From NCBI GenBank assembly GCA_963717255.1, contig CAVQVT010000008.1, positions 70,552 to 134,551 of the forward strand: a stretch of 64,000 nucleotides of DNA, read 5' to 3'. Each line of letters opens with the position of its first letter. Position 1 is the stretch's first letter. The notes below the pieces were generated by a model. The model did not search any database. It saw nothing but the letters and a program-made list of their open reading frames with translations, and had not been told where the DNA came from. The translations under genes and the position numbers were made by a program. Positions 1 to 7,929 of this stretch are shown here, in pieces. This DNA comes from CAIYQJ01 sp963717255 (GTDB lineage Bacteria; Chloroflexota; Limnocylindria; Limnocylindrales; CSP1-4).

Positions 1-879
1 TGCCCCGTCGGCGGCTCCTGCCGTCTCGGGGGGGTCGGACCCGTCGACACCCGCATCGGTCCCCATCGCGACCCGGCCACGGTGGCGCATGTGCCGGAGG
101 ACGAGGATCGAGATCGAGCCGACGGCGATGACCCCCGAGATGATCGACGCGGTGGGGATGCCCTCGAACGTCCAGTTCCCGGTCCGAAGGGGCTCGAGGA
201 GGAAGCGCGTCGCGCTGTACCAGGCGAAGACCATGAGGGCGATGTCGCCGGCGAGCAGGCGCGAGGCGAACCGGCGCGCGACCCACAGGAGGACGATGGC
301 GCCGATCGCGCCGGAGAGCGACTCGTAGAGGAAGAGCGGCGTGAACCGCGTCGTGTCGAACGGATACGTCTCGCACGGGTACGCGGCGACGCGGTGGGCG
401 CAATCGATCGCGATCCCCCACGGCAGGCTCGTCGGCGGGCCGTAGAGCTCCTGGTTGAAGAAGTTCCCCCACCGGGCGAACGCCTGCATGACCAGGATCC
501 CCGGCGTGACGGCGTCCGCCCACACGAGGACCGGCTGCCGCTTGTACGCGGCGTAGGCGACGCCTGCGATCGTCCCGAGGACGAGTCCTCCGAACGCACC
601 GAGCCCGGAGTAAGGCGGGAGGACGATCCTGATCGGGTCGTCAGCGTAGAGGGCCCACTGGTCGATGACGTGGTAGAGCCGTCCGCCGATGAGCGCGGCG
701 CCGGCCACGATGATCATGCCGTTGACGAGGAGCCCGACGTCGAGGCCTCGTCGCTTGACCTCCGCGGAGAGGACGAGCCAGACCGCGAGCAGGCCGACGG
801 CGTACATGACGCCGTACCAGTAGACGGTGATCGGCCCGATGGTGACGAGGACCGGATCGGGGGTGAACGGCGGCAGCAT
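1..879 (-). CDS. lgt: Prolipoprotein diacylglyceryl transferase (C-terminus cut by window edge)
   Basis: Lgt is an integral membrane enzyme that moves the diacylglyceryl group of phosphatidylglycerol onto the lipobox cysteine of prolipoproteins. Reading from the ATG at 879 the protein starts MLPPFTPDPVLVTIGPI and continues through several hydrophobic segments. The family signature R-x-GNF-x-N-x-E-x2-G is present as RWGNFFNQELYG near residue 135. 293 codons are visible without a stop, so the last residues lie outside the window. A -10-like TACACT at 886-891 sits six bases before the ATG, so the transcript is probably leaderless. Several lipoproteins encoded in this window (18110, 28334, 37847, 63448) are expected substrates. 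Confidence 0.93.
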   Translation of the reverse strand, partial: MLPPFTPDPVLVTIGPITVYWYGVMYAVGLLAVWLVLSAEVKRRGLDVGLLVNGMIIVAGAALIGGRLYHVIDQWALYADDPIRIVLPPYSGLGAFGGLVLGTIAGVAYAAYKRQPVLVWADAVTPGILVMQAFARWGNFFNQELYGPPTSLPWGIAIDCAHRVAAYPCETYPFDTTRFTPLFLYESLSGAIGAIVLLWVARRFASRLLAGDIALMVFAWYSATRFLLEPLRTGNWTFEGIPTASIISGVIAVGSISILVLRHMRHRGRVAMGTDAGVDGSDPPETAGAADGA

Positions 880-1024
880 CGCGCGAGTGTACCCGCAAGA
901 CCGACGTCACCACGGACGGGCCGCTCGGCGGTGGGGACCGGGTCGGGTGCGCGGACTGTCGGGCGCGCGGTCGTCGGGCGGCGGGTACCATCCGTCGAGT
1001 GGAAGGCCGAACGTCGCCCGTCCG

Positions 1025-1195
1025 ATGAACACCGAGTACTTCTGGTGGCTCGCAGCACTCGTCGCCGTCGCGGCCGGCGGGCTGGTGGTCGTGCTCGGGT
1101 GGCGCGATCGCGGCGGCCTCGACGCACTCGCGCCGCGCCATGACGAGCCGGAGACCGCGCCGGCCCCCGACGGCACGGCGGGGTCGGAGACCTAG
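1025..1195 (+). CDS. Small single-span membrane protein (56 aa), hypothetical
   Basis: A 56-residue protein starting MNTEYFWWLAALVAVAAGG: one N-terminal transmembrane helix (about residues 5-24) and a short charged tail rich in Asp, Glu and Pro. A purine-rich GTGGAAGG lies about 20 bases before the ATG, and TACCAT at 986-991 could be its -10 element. Its TAG at 1193-1195 interleaves with the stop of the convergent anti-sigma gene (shared CTAG), which is typical of two real convergent genes. No family is recognised. It could be a small inner-membrane accessory protein; the call rests on composition, start and convergence only. Confidence 0.5.
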   Translation: MNTEYFWWLAALVAVAAGGLVVVLGWRDRGGLDALAPRHDEPETAPAPDGTAGSET

Positions 1196-2025
1196 AGCGA
1201 GCCCGCGACCACCGGCGCGCCGTCGACCGAATCGGACCCCTTGGGCACCAGCAGCACGCCGTACTCCCCCACCGAGCCCGGGCGCGCGTCGGCGAACGCG
1301 TCCAGCGGCCCGGCCCAGGCGTGCATCGTGCCGTCCTCGGCCATCCGCCCGACGAGACGGCGCTGGCCGTCGATGACCACGTAGCAGACGTACTCGGAGC
1401 CCGCCGGGGCCGCGGGGAGGTTCGTCGCCACGACCGCGCCGGCGAAGCCCCGGGCGTAGCCGCCGGGCGAGATCACGGCCACGCCGGACGCCCCTCCGGA
1501 ACCGGTCATCGGGATGCGGATCGCCTTCGGGTCGTCGAGCAGCCGCAGCGCGATGGCCGACTTCTCCGCCAGCAGGGCGGAGCGCTCGCGCTCGGCCGCC
1601 AGCTCGGACCGGACGACGCCGGTCGCGACGAGCGCGGATGCGCCGACCGCGACCGCCACGACGGCCGCCATCGCGAGCCCGGCGAGGGCCAGGCGACGGC
1701 CGCGGCTCGCGGGGGTCCGGACGACGCCCGCGGCGACCGCGTCCGCTCCACGCGGCCGGCCGACGGCGTGCACGTACGCGAGCGTCCGGCCGCGAAGATC
1801 CGCCGACGCCACGGGGGCGAGGCCGGCGCGCAGCAGTGCGGCGATCTCGCGCAGCCGCGCGGCCTCGGCGGCGCACCCGGCGCAGGCGGCCACGTGCGCG
1901 ACGACCGCGGCGTCCTCCGGCGTGCACCCCTCCGCGAGCGTCTCCAGGCCGCGCGGTTCCACGGCCGCGACCTCGAGGGCCTCGAGCGCGTGCGGGCACC
2001 CGACGACGGACTCAGGCATCGCCAT
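1192..2025 (-). CDS. Membrane anti-sigma factor, RskA-like
   Basis: 277 residues. The N-terminal cytoplasmic part carries a zinc-binding anti-sigma motif HVAACAGC (H-x3-C-x2-C, about residues 44-51). A single transmembrane helix follows (about 112-135, LALAGLAMAAVVAVAVGASAL), then an extracytoplasmic domain ending EYGVLLVPKGS and resembling the RskA domain that holds SigK-type sigma factors inactive at the membrane. It overlaps the preceding sigma factor gene by 14 bp, so the two proteins are translated as a pair. Known for the family: proteolysis or redox change releases the sigma factor. The signal sensed here is not visible from sequence. Confidence 0.87.
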   Translation of the reverse strand: MAMPESVVGCPHALEALEVAAVEPRGLETLAEGCTPEDAAVVAHVAACAGCAAEAARLREIAALLRAGLAPVASADLRGRTLAYVHAVGRPRGADAVAAGVVRTPASRGRRLALAGLAMAAVVAVAVGASALVATGVVRSELAAERERSALLAEKSAIALRLLDDPKAIRIPMTGSGGASGVAVISPGGYARGFAGAVVATNLPAAPAGSEYVCYVVIDGQRRLVGRMAEDGTMHAWAGPLDAFADARPGSVGEYGVLLVPKGSDSVDGAPVVAGSL

Positions 2026-2689
2026 CGAGCACCTCCGTGCGCGGCGCGAGGTCGGGCGCGATCTCGGCCAACGCGGCGCGCAGTCTGTGGAGAGCGCGCC
2101 TCGTCCGGGTCTTCACCGTGCCGATCGGCCAGCCGAGCCGCGCCGCGATCTCCGACTGCGTCAGCTCGTCGCGGTACGCGAGCCCGATCACCTGCCGCTC
2201 GGTCTCCGACATGGTCGCGAACGCCCGGGCGAGCGTGTCTCGCAGCTCGACCGTGGCGTACGCGGCCTCCGGATCCGCGCTGCGGGGGCCGTCGGCCCCT
2301 GCCAGGAGCCGGTCGAGCGCGTCGGCGTCCCCGCTCTCCCCGGCCGGGCCCACGCTGCCGAACGCGACCGTCCGGGGGCGCCGACCGGCCGCACGCAGCC
2401 GGTCCACGGCCCGGTGACGGGCGACCGTCGCCAGCCACGTCGCCAGGGAGCCGCGCGTCGCGTCGAACGTCTCCGCCCGGTTCCACAGCGCGAGGAAGGT
2501 CTCCTGCACCACGTCCTCCGCGATGACCCTGTCTCCGACGAGACGAAAGGCGGCCGCGAAGACGGCCGACGCATGCCGGTCGTAGGCCGCGGCGATGGCG
2601 TCCTCGGAGCCCGCGACGATCCGACCAACGAGCGCGGCGTCGTCCGCGAGGCCCGCCGAGTCGCTCACGACGTCTGATACGTCCGTCAC
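2012..2689 (-). CDS. ECF RNA polymerase sigma factor (SigK/SigL-like)
   Basis: 225 residues with the two conserved ECF regions. Region 2 (about residues 40-110) contains AEDVVQETFLALWNRAETFD and the promoter-melting segment GSLATWLATVARHRAVDRLR. Region 4 (about 150-210) contains ETERQVIGLAYRDELTQSEI followed by the recognition helix GTVKTRTRRALHRLR. The gene overlaps the cupin gene upstream by 4 bp and its cognate anti-sigma factor downstream by 14 bp. Pairing with a zinc-motif RskA-like protein places it in the SigK-type ECF groups. The promoter it recognises is not identifiable here. Confidence 0.92.
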   Translation of the reverse strand: MTDVSDVVSDSAGLADDAALVGRIVAGSEDAIAAAYDRHASAVFAAAFRLVGDRVIAEDVVQETFLALWNRAETFDATRGSLATWLATVARHRAVDRLRAAGRRPRTVAFGSVGPAGESGDADALDRLLAGADGPRSADPEAAYATVELRDTLARAFATMSETERQVIGLAYRDELTQSEIAARLGWPIGTVKTRTRRALHRLRAALAEIAPDLAPRTEVLDGDA

Positions 2690-3078
2690 GAGGGGCCGGT
2701 TTCAGGCGGCCGCGATCTCCCCGGCGCAGCCGGCCCATGGGACGGCGGAGCCTCGTCCGACGCTCCCCACTCGCCGGCGCGGCGGCGGACCGGGACGGGG
2801 CCCAGAGACCCTGCGCGCGGGTGCGCCTCCAGGCACGTCACACCAGCTTCGCCGACCCGTGCCTCGTGGCGTGTCCCGGCGGGGAGGTCCAGCCGGTCGC
2901 CGACCGTCAGCGACTCCGACCGGCCGACGTCGGGCAGCCCGAACACGATCGACCCCCGGGCCACGACGAGCACCTTGTCGTACGGGTGCGCGTGGGGCGC
3001 GTAGACGTCGCCGGGCCCGTTCGACCACGACCCCGGGTCCAGGCCCTCGGCCCGGAGCGCGGCGACGAACGGGTCCAT
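2686..3078 (-). CDS. Small cupin-fold protein in the sigma-factor operon
   Basis: 130 residues. A cupin_2-type barrel is indicated by YAPHAHPYDK (about residues 26-35) with the paired histidines of motif 1, the Gly-rich turn GSIVFGLP, the segment DRLDLPAGTRHEARVG and a late histidine in CLEAHPRAG. The C-terminal 25 residues are Pro/Arg-rich and low complexity. It starts four bases after the stop of the VIT1 fusion gene and its stop overlaps the sigma factor start, so all four genes form one transcription unit. ChrR-type anti-sigma factors also carry cupin domains, but this protein has no zinc anti-sigma motif. Its ligand and role are unknown. Confidence 0.75.
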   Translation of the reverse strand: MDPFVAALRAEGLDPGSWSNGPGDVYAPHAHPYDKVLVVARGSIVFGLPDVGRSESLTVGDRLDLPAGTRHEARVGEAGVTCLEAHPRAGSLGPVPVRRRAGEWGASDEAPPSHGPAAPGRSRPPETGPS

Positions 3079-3082
3079 CGCG

Positions 3083-4321
3083 CTACGAGACGGAGACGCC
3101 GATCAGGCGCCCGACGAGGAAGGTGACGGCGGCCGCCGCACCGCCGAGGATGACCTGCCGCGCCCCGGTGAAGAGCGGGTTGCGACCCGTCAGCAGGCTC
3201 ACCGCCACGCCGACGAGGAACATCGCCACGAGGCTGATGCCCAGGCTGAGGACGAACGCCGCCGTGCCCGAGAGGAAGAGGTATGGGATCACCGGGACGC
3301 TCGCGCCGATCACGAACGCGAGGAACGACCCGATGGCGGCGCCCCAGGGCGACCCGAGCTGGCCGGGATCCAGCCCAAGCTCCTCGCGGACGATCGTGTC
3401 GAGCGCCACCGCAGGGTCCTGGAAGACGCGGCGGGCGATCTGGTCCGCCTCCTCGGGGGTGAAGCCCTTCGAGCGGTAGGCCGCCGCCAGCTCGGCTTCC
3501 TCCTCCTCGGGCATCGCCTCGAGCTCGGCGCGCTCCAGCTCGATCTGGCGCTCGAACAGCTCGCGCTGCGACTGCATCGAGACCCATTCGCCCGCCGCCA
3601 TGCTGAAGGCACCCGCGAGGAGCCCGGCGATGCCTGAGAGCAGGATGACCGACGGCGCCGGGTCGGCGCCGGCGACGCCCATGACGAGCGCCGTGTTGCT
3701 CACGAGGCCGTCGCTCACACCGAAGATCGTCGCCCGGAGGGTCCCGGACTGGCCGGCCCGGTGCCACTTCTCGGAGCGGACGATGTCCGTCGCCGACGTC
3801 GCGGCCTTCGCGACGGCGACGCCGTCGCGGGCCGTCCCGTTGTCGCGGGCGCGGGCACGCACGCGCTCGGAGTGGCTCGGCTTCGCGGGCGGAGGGCCCA
3901 GCTGCTTCCACGCCTCCGCGTTGGCGGCCTCTTCCGCCGCGATGGCCGCGACCGCCTCGTCGTTCTCCGGCGAGACGCCCACCTGCGACGAGTAGAACGC
4001 CTCCTCCTTGCCCTCGAGCGCCGTGACCATGTCGGCCACCGCGCGGGTCCCGAAGGCGCTGGCCGCCGCGACGATGAACCGCACACGGATGCGCGGCCGG
4101 GTGGGCGGCGGGATCGCGACCCCCTCGTCGCGCAGCCGGGCCTCCCAGATCGCGGCGTGGCGCCGCTCGGTCGCCGCCATCGTGCGGAAGGCCTCGGAAC
4201 GCTCGTCGTCCTTGTCGATGCGGGCCAGGGAGTCGTACAGGAAGATCGCGTCGCGCTCGAGGCGCAGGCTGGTGATCCCGACCGGCTCGCCGGCAGGGTC
4301 GTCCGATCGCGGGGTGGTCAT
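3083..4321 (-). CDS. Ferritin-like domain fused to VIT1/CCC1-family iron/manganese transporter
   Basis: 412 residues. The N-terminal 150 residues form a ferritin/rubrerythrin-like four-helix region with carboxylate and histidine ligands (LERDAIFLYDSLA, MAATERRHAAIWE, AIAAEEAANAEAW). The C-terminal part from about residue 185 is a VIT1/CCC1 transporter: SGTLRATIFGVSDGLVSNTA, SMAAGEWVSMQSQRELFERQ, and hydrophobic segments near the end. VIT1/CCC1 proteins move Fe(II) or Mn(II) out of the cytosol; the ferritin-like part probably delivers the metal. TACCAT at 4329-4334 lies seven bases before the ATG, suggesting a leaderless transcript that also drives the cupin, sigma and anti-sigma genes. Confidence 0.92.
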   Translation of the reverse strand: MTTPRSDDPAGEPVGITSLRLERDAIFLYDSLARIDKDDERSEAFRTMAATERRHAAIWEARLRDEGVAIPPPTRPRIRVRFIVAAASAFGTRAVADMVTALEGKEEAFYSSQVGVSPENDEAVAAIAAEEAANAEAWKQLGPPPAKPSHSERVRARARDNGTARDGVAVAKAATSATDIVRSEKWHRAGQSGTLRATIFGVSDGLVSNTALVMGVAGADPAPSVILLSGIAGLLAGAFSMAAGEWVSMQSQRELFERQIELERAELEAMPEEEEAELAAAYRSKGFTPEEADQIARRVFQDPAVALDTIVREELGLDPGQLGSPWGAAIGSFLAFVIGASVPVIPYLFLSGTAAFVLSLGISLVAMFLVGVAVSLLTGRNPLFTGARQVILGGAAAAVTFLVGRLIGVSVS

Positions 4322-4620
4322 GGGGCGGATGGTAGTCGCGCGGGGCGTCCGTGTGCGCGACGGGCGCGACAGACGGCGGTCGGCGCGTCACACTCCGCAG
4401 GTCCGTCCGGCGGACGACTTGCTCGCCGGGCGGTACGTCCCGCTGCGCTACACCGCGGACGCGTGGCGCCCGGCATCCACCGAGGTGCTCACGCTCACGC
4501 CCTGAGCGCGGCGGCGAGACAGTCGCGGTACAGTCACGGTCGACGGACACGCCATCGACGCGCCGCGGGAGGCTACCCCGGCCGCGCCACCCTGCGCCAC
4601 GCACCCGGGGGTCTCATGCC
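4322..4620. other. Divergent intergenic region between VIT1 fusion and phospholipase D-like gene
   Basis: About 300 bases without a convincing gene. It holds the presumed -10 element of the leaderless VIT1 gene at 4329-4334 (minus strand). On the plus strand a TACAGT element near 4534 is a possible -10 for the phospholipase D-like gene, with no good -35. Short open frames here have arginine- and proline-rich shadow composition. No repeat or hairpin stood out. Confidence 0.4.
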
Positions 4621-5958
4621 ATGGTGATGAAGAAGCTCATGACGGCCGGAGCCGCGGCGGCGATCGCCGGGGTCGGCGTCGTCGTGGTGAAGCGTGCGGT
4701 CCCGCCGGCCCGGATCCCCGCCTACCCGGTCCCGGACGGCGCCGTCTCCGCGGAGCGCGCGGCCGACCTCGCGACGGAGCTGGCAGAGGCGGAGAGCGTC
4801 GACAAGCGCGACGTGGCGATCGCCTTCGCGACGTCGGCGGCGACGTCGGTCGAGCCGCTCCTCCACGGGACCGCCTACTTCCCGCGGATGCTCGACGACA
4901 TCCGGGCGGCGACGACGTCGGTCAGCCTGCTCATGTACGGCTACAAGCCCGGCGACATCGGCGCCGAGTTCACGGCCGCGCTGAAGGACGCCCTCGGGCG
5001 CGGCGTCGCGGTCCGCCTGGCCGTCGATGCCGTCGGAAGCGAGGTCCGCGCCGGCTCCAAGGCGCTCTTCGCGGACCTCGTGGCTGCCGGGATCCCGATC
5101 GTGATGAACAAGGGCATGATGCCGGACGTCGCGGGAGAGCTCGGCTCCGGCGCCCCGGTGCGATGGCCGCTCGAGGACATGGGCCACTTCGACCACCGCA
5201 AGATGCTCATCGTCGACGGCCGCGTCGCGTTCGTGGGCGGCACGGGCATCGAGGACCACTTCAACGACGAGCGCTTCTACGACGTCATGGTCCGCGTCGA
5301 GGGCCCCGTCGTGGCGCAGCTCCAGGCGCTCTTCGTCGCGGGCTGGCGCCACCAGGACGGCACGCTCGCATCCGACGGCGCAACGATCGACGCCCTCTTC
5401 CCGCCGCTCGCCGAGGCCGGCGATGGGGCGGTCCCCACGACCGTCCTCGTGAACGTCCCCGGCACCGGTCACTACCCGATCAGCGAGGCCATCGAGACGC
5501 TCATGGAGCGGGCGCAGCGCCGGATCGACATCGTGAACCCGTACGTCTCGGACAGGCGGCTGATCGACCGGCTCGTGGACGCGGCCAACCGCGGCGTGGC
5601 CGTCCGGATCGTGATCCCCGGGAAGCCGACGCCGCCGTATCCGGCTGCCGCGTTCCGTCACAACTACCCGCGTCTTCTCGATGCCGGCGTGACGATCGTC
5701 GCGCACCCGGACATGGCCCACGCCAAGGTGATGGTCGCGGACGACAGCGCCCTGATCGGCGGCTGCAACTTCGACGGCCTCAGCCTCTACCAGAACTGGG
5801 AGCTGGACCTGCTCTTCGACGACGCGGCGGTCGCCCAGCGCGTCTCCGAGGAGATCGTCGACCGCTTCGCCGCGGTCGCGACGCCGGTCGAGGTGGTCAC
5901 GGACCCGAAGCAGAAGCTCTGGGACGCGGCGATGGACCGCATCTCGCCGCTGCTGTAG
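4621..5958 (+). CDS. Phospholipase D / cardiolipin synthase-like protein
   Basis: 445 residues with two PLD (HxKx4D) catalytic motifs, HRKMLIVD at about residue 192 and HAKVMVAD at about residue 367, each followed by the usual Gly-rich strand (FVGGTG, LIGGCNFD). The N-terminus has a hydrophobic stretch (about residues 8-25), so the enzyme is probably membrane-anchored. Family members form cardiolipin from two phosphatidylglycerols or hydrolyse or transfer phosphatidyl groups; the exact reaction is uncertain. The ATG at 4621 was chosen because it gives a compact membrane-anchored protein; frame upstream is low-complexity. A strong hairpin follows the stop. Confidence 0.9.
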   Translation: MVMKKLMTAGAAAAIAGVGVVVVKRAVPPARIPAYPVPDGAVSAERAADLATELAEAESVDKRDVAIAFATSAATSVEPLLHGTAYFPRMLDDIRAATTSVSLLMYGYKPGDIGAEFTAALKDALGRGVAVRLAVDAVGSEVRAGSKALFADLVAAGIPIVMNKGMMPDVAGELGSGAPVRWPLEDMGHFDHRKMLIVDGRVAFVGGTGIEDHFNDERFYDVMVRVEGPVVAQLQALFVAGWRHQDGTLASDGATIDALFPPLAEAGDGAVPTTVLVNVPGTGHYPISEAIETLMERAQRRIDIVNPYVSDRRLIDRLVDAANRGVAVRIVIPGKPTPPYPAAAFRHNYPRLLDAGVTIVAHPDMAHAKVMVADDSALIGGCNFDGLSLYQNWELDLLFDDAAVAQRVSEEIVDRFAAVATPVEVVTDPKQKLWDAAMDRISPLL

Positions 5959-6017
5959 CCAGGGACGGGCGCGCGGGCCGCCACCTGACCCCGCCCCGGG
6001 ACTTCGCCAACCCGTAC

Positions 6018-6048
6018 GGCAGGGTCGCGCGGCTCGCGCGGCCCTGCC
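6018..6048. terminator. Bidirectional hairpin terminator
   Basis: A 14-bp stem (6018-6031 with 6035-6048, one G-U pair) and a 3-base loop GCT lie between the stop of the phospholipase D-like gene (+) and the stop of the Rieske gene (-). The position between convergent genes fits a terminator for both. There is no clear T tract. Confidence 0.7.
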
Positions 6049-6049
6049 T

Positions 6050-6373
6050 CTACCCCGGGAAGTCGATGACGACGCGGCCGTTCTCGATCGAGACCGGGTA
6101 GACGTCGAGCGGGTCGCTCGCGGGCGACTCCAGCGCCTTCCCGGTGACGAGGTCGAAGCGCGACAGGTGCAGCGAGCAGGTCACGTTGCGCCCCGCGAGG
6201 AAGCCCGTGTCGAGCTCGAAGTACTCGTGCGTGCAGACGCCGGAGACCGCACGGATCGTCCCCTCCACGTTGGCCACGAGGACCGGCTCCGTGCCGTCCA
6301 CCCAGGCCATCCGCATCGTCCCGGGCTCGACCTCGTCCGCCGCGCAGAGGTCCACGCGGCGCATGCCGCCCAT
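6050..6373 (-). CDS. Rieske [2Fe-2S] ferredoxin, SUF-associated
   Basis: 107 residues. The Rieske cluster motifs are CTH (in VCTHEYFEL) and CSLH (in VTCSLHLSRFD), the C-x-H ... C-x2-H ligand set of a soluble Rieske-type ferredoxin related to the small NirD/dioxygenase ferredoxins. The ATG at 6373 lies three bases beyond the sufD stop, so it is the third gene of the sufB-sufD operon; an internal ATG at 6364 is also possible. Small Rieske proteins often follow sufD in SUF loci, possibly as electron carriers or cluster-repair partners; that role is inference. Confidence 0.9.
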   Translation of the reverse strand: MGGMRRVDLCAADEVEPGTMRMAWVDGTEPVLVANVEGTIRAVSGVCTHEYFELDTGFLAGRNVTCSLHLSRFDLVTGKALESPASDPLDVYPVSIENGRVVIDFPG

Positions 6374-6375
6374 CG

Positions 6376-7929
6376 TCAGGCCGCCGTCGTGACCGGGGCG
6401 GCGTCTCCGGCCACGGCCTGCTCGGCCTCGGCCCACTTCGCCTCGAGGGCGTCACGGAGGCGGTCCTGCTCGGCGGCGAGCGGGACGCGCGCGACGACCG
6501 GCTCCAGGAAGCCGAGGACGATGAACTTGCGGGCCTCGCGCGGGTCGATGCCCCGGCTCTCGAGGTAGAAGAGCTGGTTGGTGTCGATCGGTCCGACCGA
6601 GCTGGAGTGGGCGGCCCGGCGGCAGTCCGGCTGGTCGATCTCGAGGCTCGGGATGGTCACGGACCGGCTCGTCTTGGACAGGAGCATCCCGAACTCGCCG
6701 AGGAAGCTGTCGGTGCCGTGCGCGGGCCTGTCGATCCTCGTGAGGCCCTTGATGAAGGCCCTCGACGAGTCGAGCATCGCCGCCTTGCTCAGCAGGTCCG
6801 CCGTCGTGTCGCGCCCCACGTGCGTGGTGTACGAGGTGAGGTCGAACAGCTGGTCGGACGACCCGAAGACGATCTCCACCTGCTCCACCGACGAGCCGTC
6901 GCCGGCGAGGAGGTTGTCGACGCGGGTGCGGGCGATCCGGCCGCCGACCTGCGCGAGCGCCCACCGGAGCGTCGCCCGGTCGCCGACCTCCGATCGGCGA
7001 TGGACGAACGCGACGGTCCCGGGGCGAAGCTCCTGCAGGCTTGCGAAGGAGAGGTCGGCGTCGGGGCCCAGGGCCACCTCGGTCGTGAGGTGGAGGAGCG
7101 ACTGCGGGACGGTCTCGCCTGCCGCACAGCCGATCTCGGGCCCCGACGGGACGAGGTCCTCGACGATCGCGGCGCGCGCTCCGGCGCCGAGGGTCACCAG
7201 GGTCCGGGCGACGACGGCACGACCGGACGCGCCGGCCGCATACCGCAGGACCAGGGGCCGTTCGAGGATCGGCTCCGTCAGGCACATGGAGGTGGATGCC
7301 GGTCGTCCACGTCGCGCGCGCGAGCTGGGCCATCGCGTCGTCGGCGGGCAGTCCCGGCCCGCTCTCGAGGAGCGAGCGCGCGCCGGTCGAGTCGCGCGCC
7401 ACGTACGCCGCGAGGGGCTCGAGCACGACGCCCGCCTCCCTGGCTGTGGGCGAGAGGACCGCGGCGACGACGGAGCCCTCCCGGACCTCGAGGAGGCCGT
7501 CGGCGCCCTCGGGGAGCAGCGCCGCGGCCTCTGCACCCGGAGCCGCGGCCGCGGGCGCGTCCACGTACGGCGTGACGGCCGCGAGGTCGGCGTCGCGCAG
7601 GTCCACGTACAGGGTGTAGAGGCGGTTCGTCTCCAGGGGAGCTCGGCGTGGCGTGCGAGCCCCGCGAGGCGGTCGTCCACCAGCCAGGCCGGCTCCGCCG
7701 CGGCGGCCGCGCGCGCGCGCACGGTCGCCTCGGTGGCGTACGCCAGGGGGAGGTCGGCGGGGCCGCGGCGCGCCCCGCGCACGGCCGCCCGTGCGGCGGC
7801 CCGTGCGGCGCGGTCGGCCGCTGAGCCGGACGTGCCCGCGGCGTCGCGGCGCCGATCGGGCGTCGGCCATCGTGGTCGCGGCGGCCGAGCTGCGTCGGTA
7901 GGGCGAGCCTCCTCGGTCCCCGTCGTCAT
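6376..7929 (-). CDS. sufD: Fe-S cluster assembly protein SufD (reading frame interrupted by two compensating indels)
   Basis: SufD is the SufB paralogue of the SufBCD scaffold. C-terminal family motifs are clear (TTHVGRDTTADLLSKAAMLD, DTNQLFYLESRGI). The ATG at 7929 overlaps the sufB stop (ATGA). The frame breaks twice. After HAELP a run of four C (7636-7639, GGGG on the plus strand) needs one more C to read on as LETNRLYTLYVDLRDAD. Near 7279-7284 the frame returns at LTEPILERPLVLRY. The roughly 350 bases between are conserved protein sequence in the shifted frame. Net length stays a multiple of three (about 517 aa). Sequencing error in a C run is more likely than a pseudogene, since SufB and the Rieske gene are intact. 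Confidence 0.85.
   Translation of the reverse strand: MTTGTEEARPTDAARPPRPRWPTPDRRRDAAGTSGSAADRAARAAARAAVRGARRGPADLPLAYATEATVRARAAAAAEPAWLVDDRLAGLARHAELPWRRTASTPCTWTCATPTSRPSRRTWTRPRPRLRVQRPRRCSPRAPTASSRSGRAPSSPRSSRPQPGRRASCSSPSRRTWRATRPARARSSRAGRDCPPTTRWPSSRARRGRPASTSMCLTEPILERPLVLRYAAGASGRAVVARTLVTLGAGARAAIVEDLVPSGPEIGCAAGETVPQSLLHLTTEVALGPDADLSFASLQELRPGTVAFVHRRSEVGDRATLRWALAQVGGRIARTRVDNLLAGDGSSVEQVEIVFGSSDQLFDLTSYTTHVGRDTTADLLSKAAMLDSSRAFIKGLTRIDRPAHGTDSFLGEFGMLLSKTSRSVTIPSLEIDQPDCRRAAHSSSVGPIDTNQLFYLESRGIDPREARKFIVLGFLEPVVARVPLAAEQDRLRDALEAKWAEAEQAVAGDAAPVTTAA

Noticed and set aside
827..1195. Longer 122-residue version of the small membrane protein
   Set aside because: It would overlap lgt antisense and its first 65 residues are low-complexity; the ATG at 1025 gives a compact membrane protein with a ribosome-binding site.
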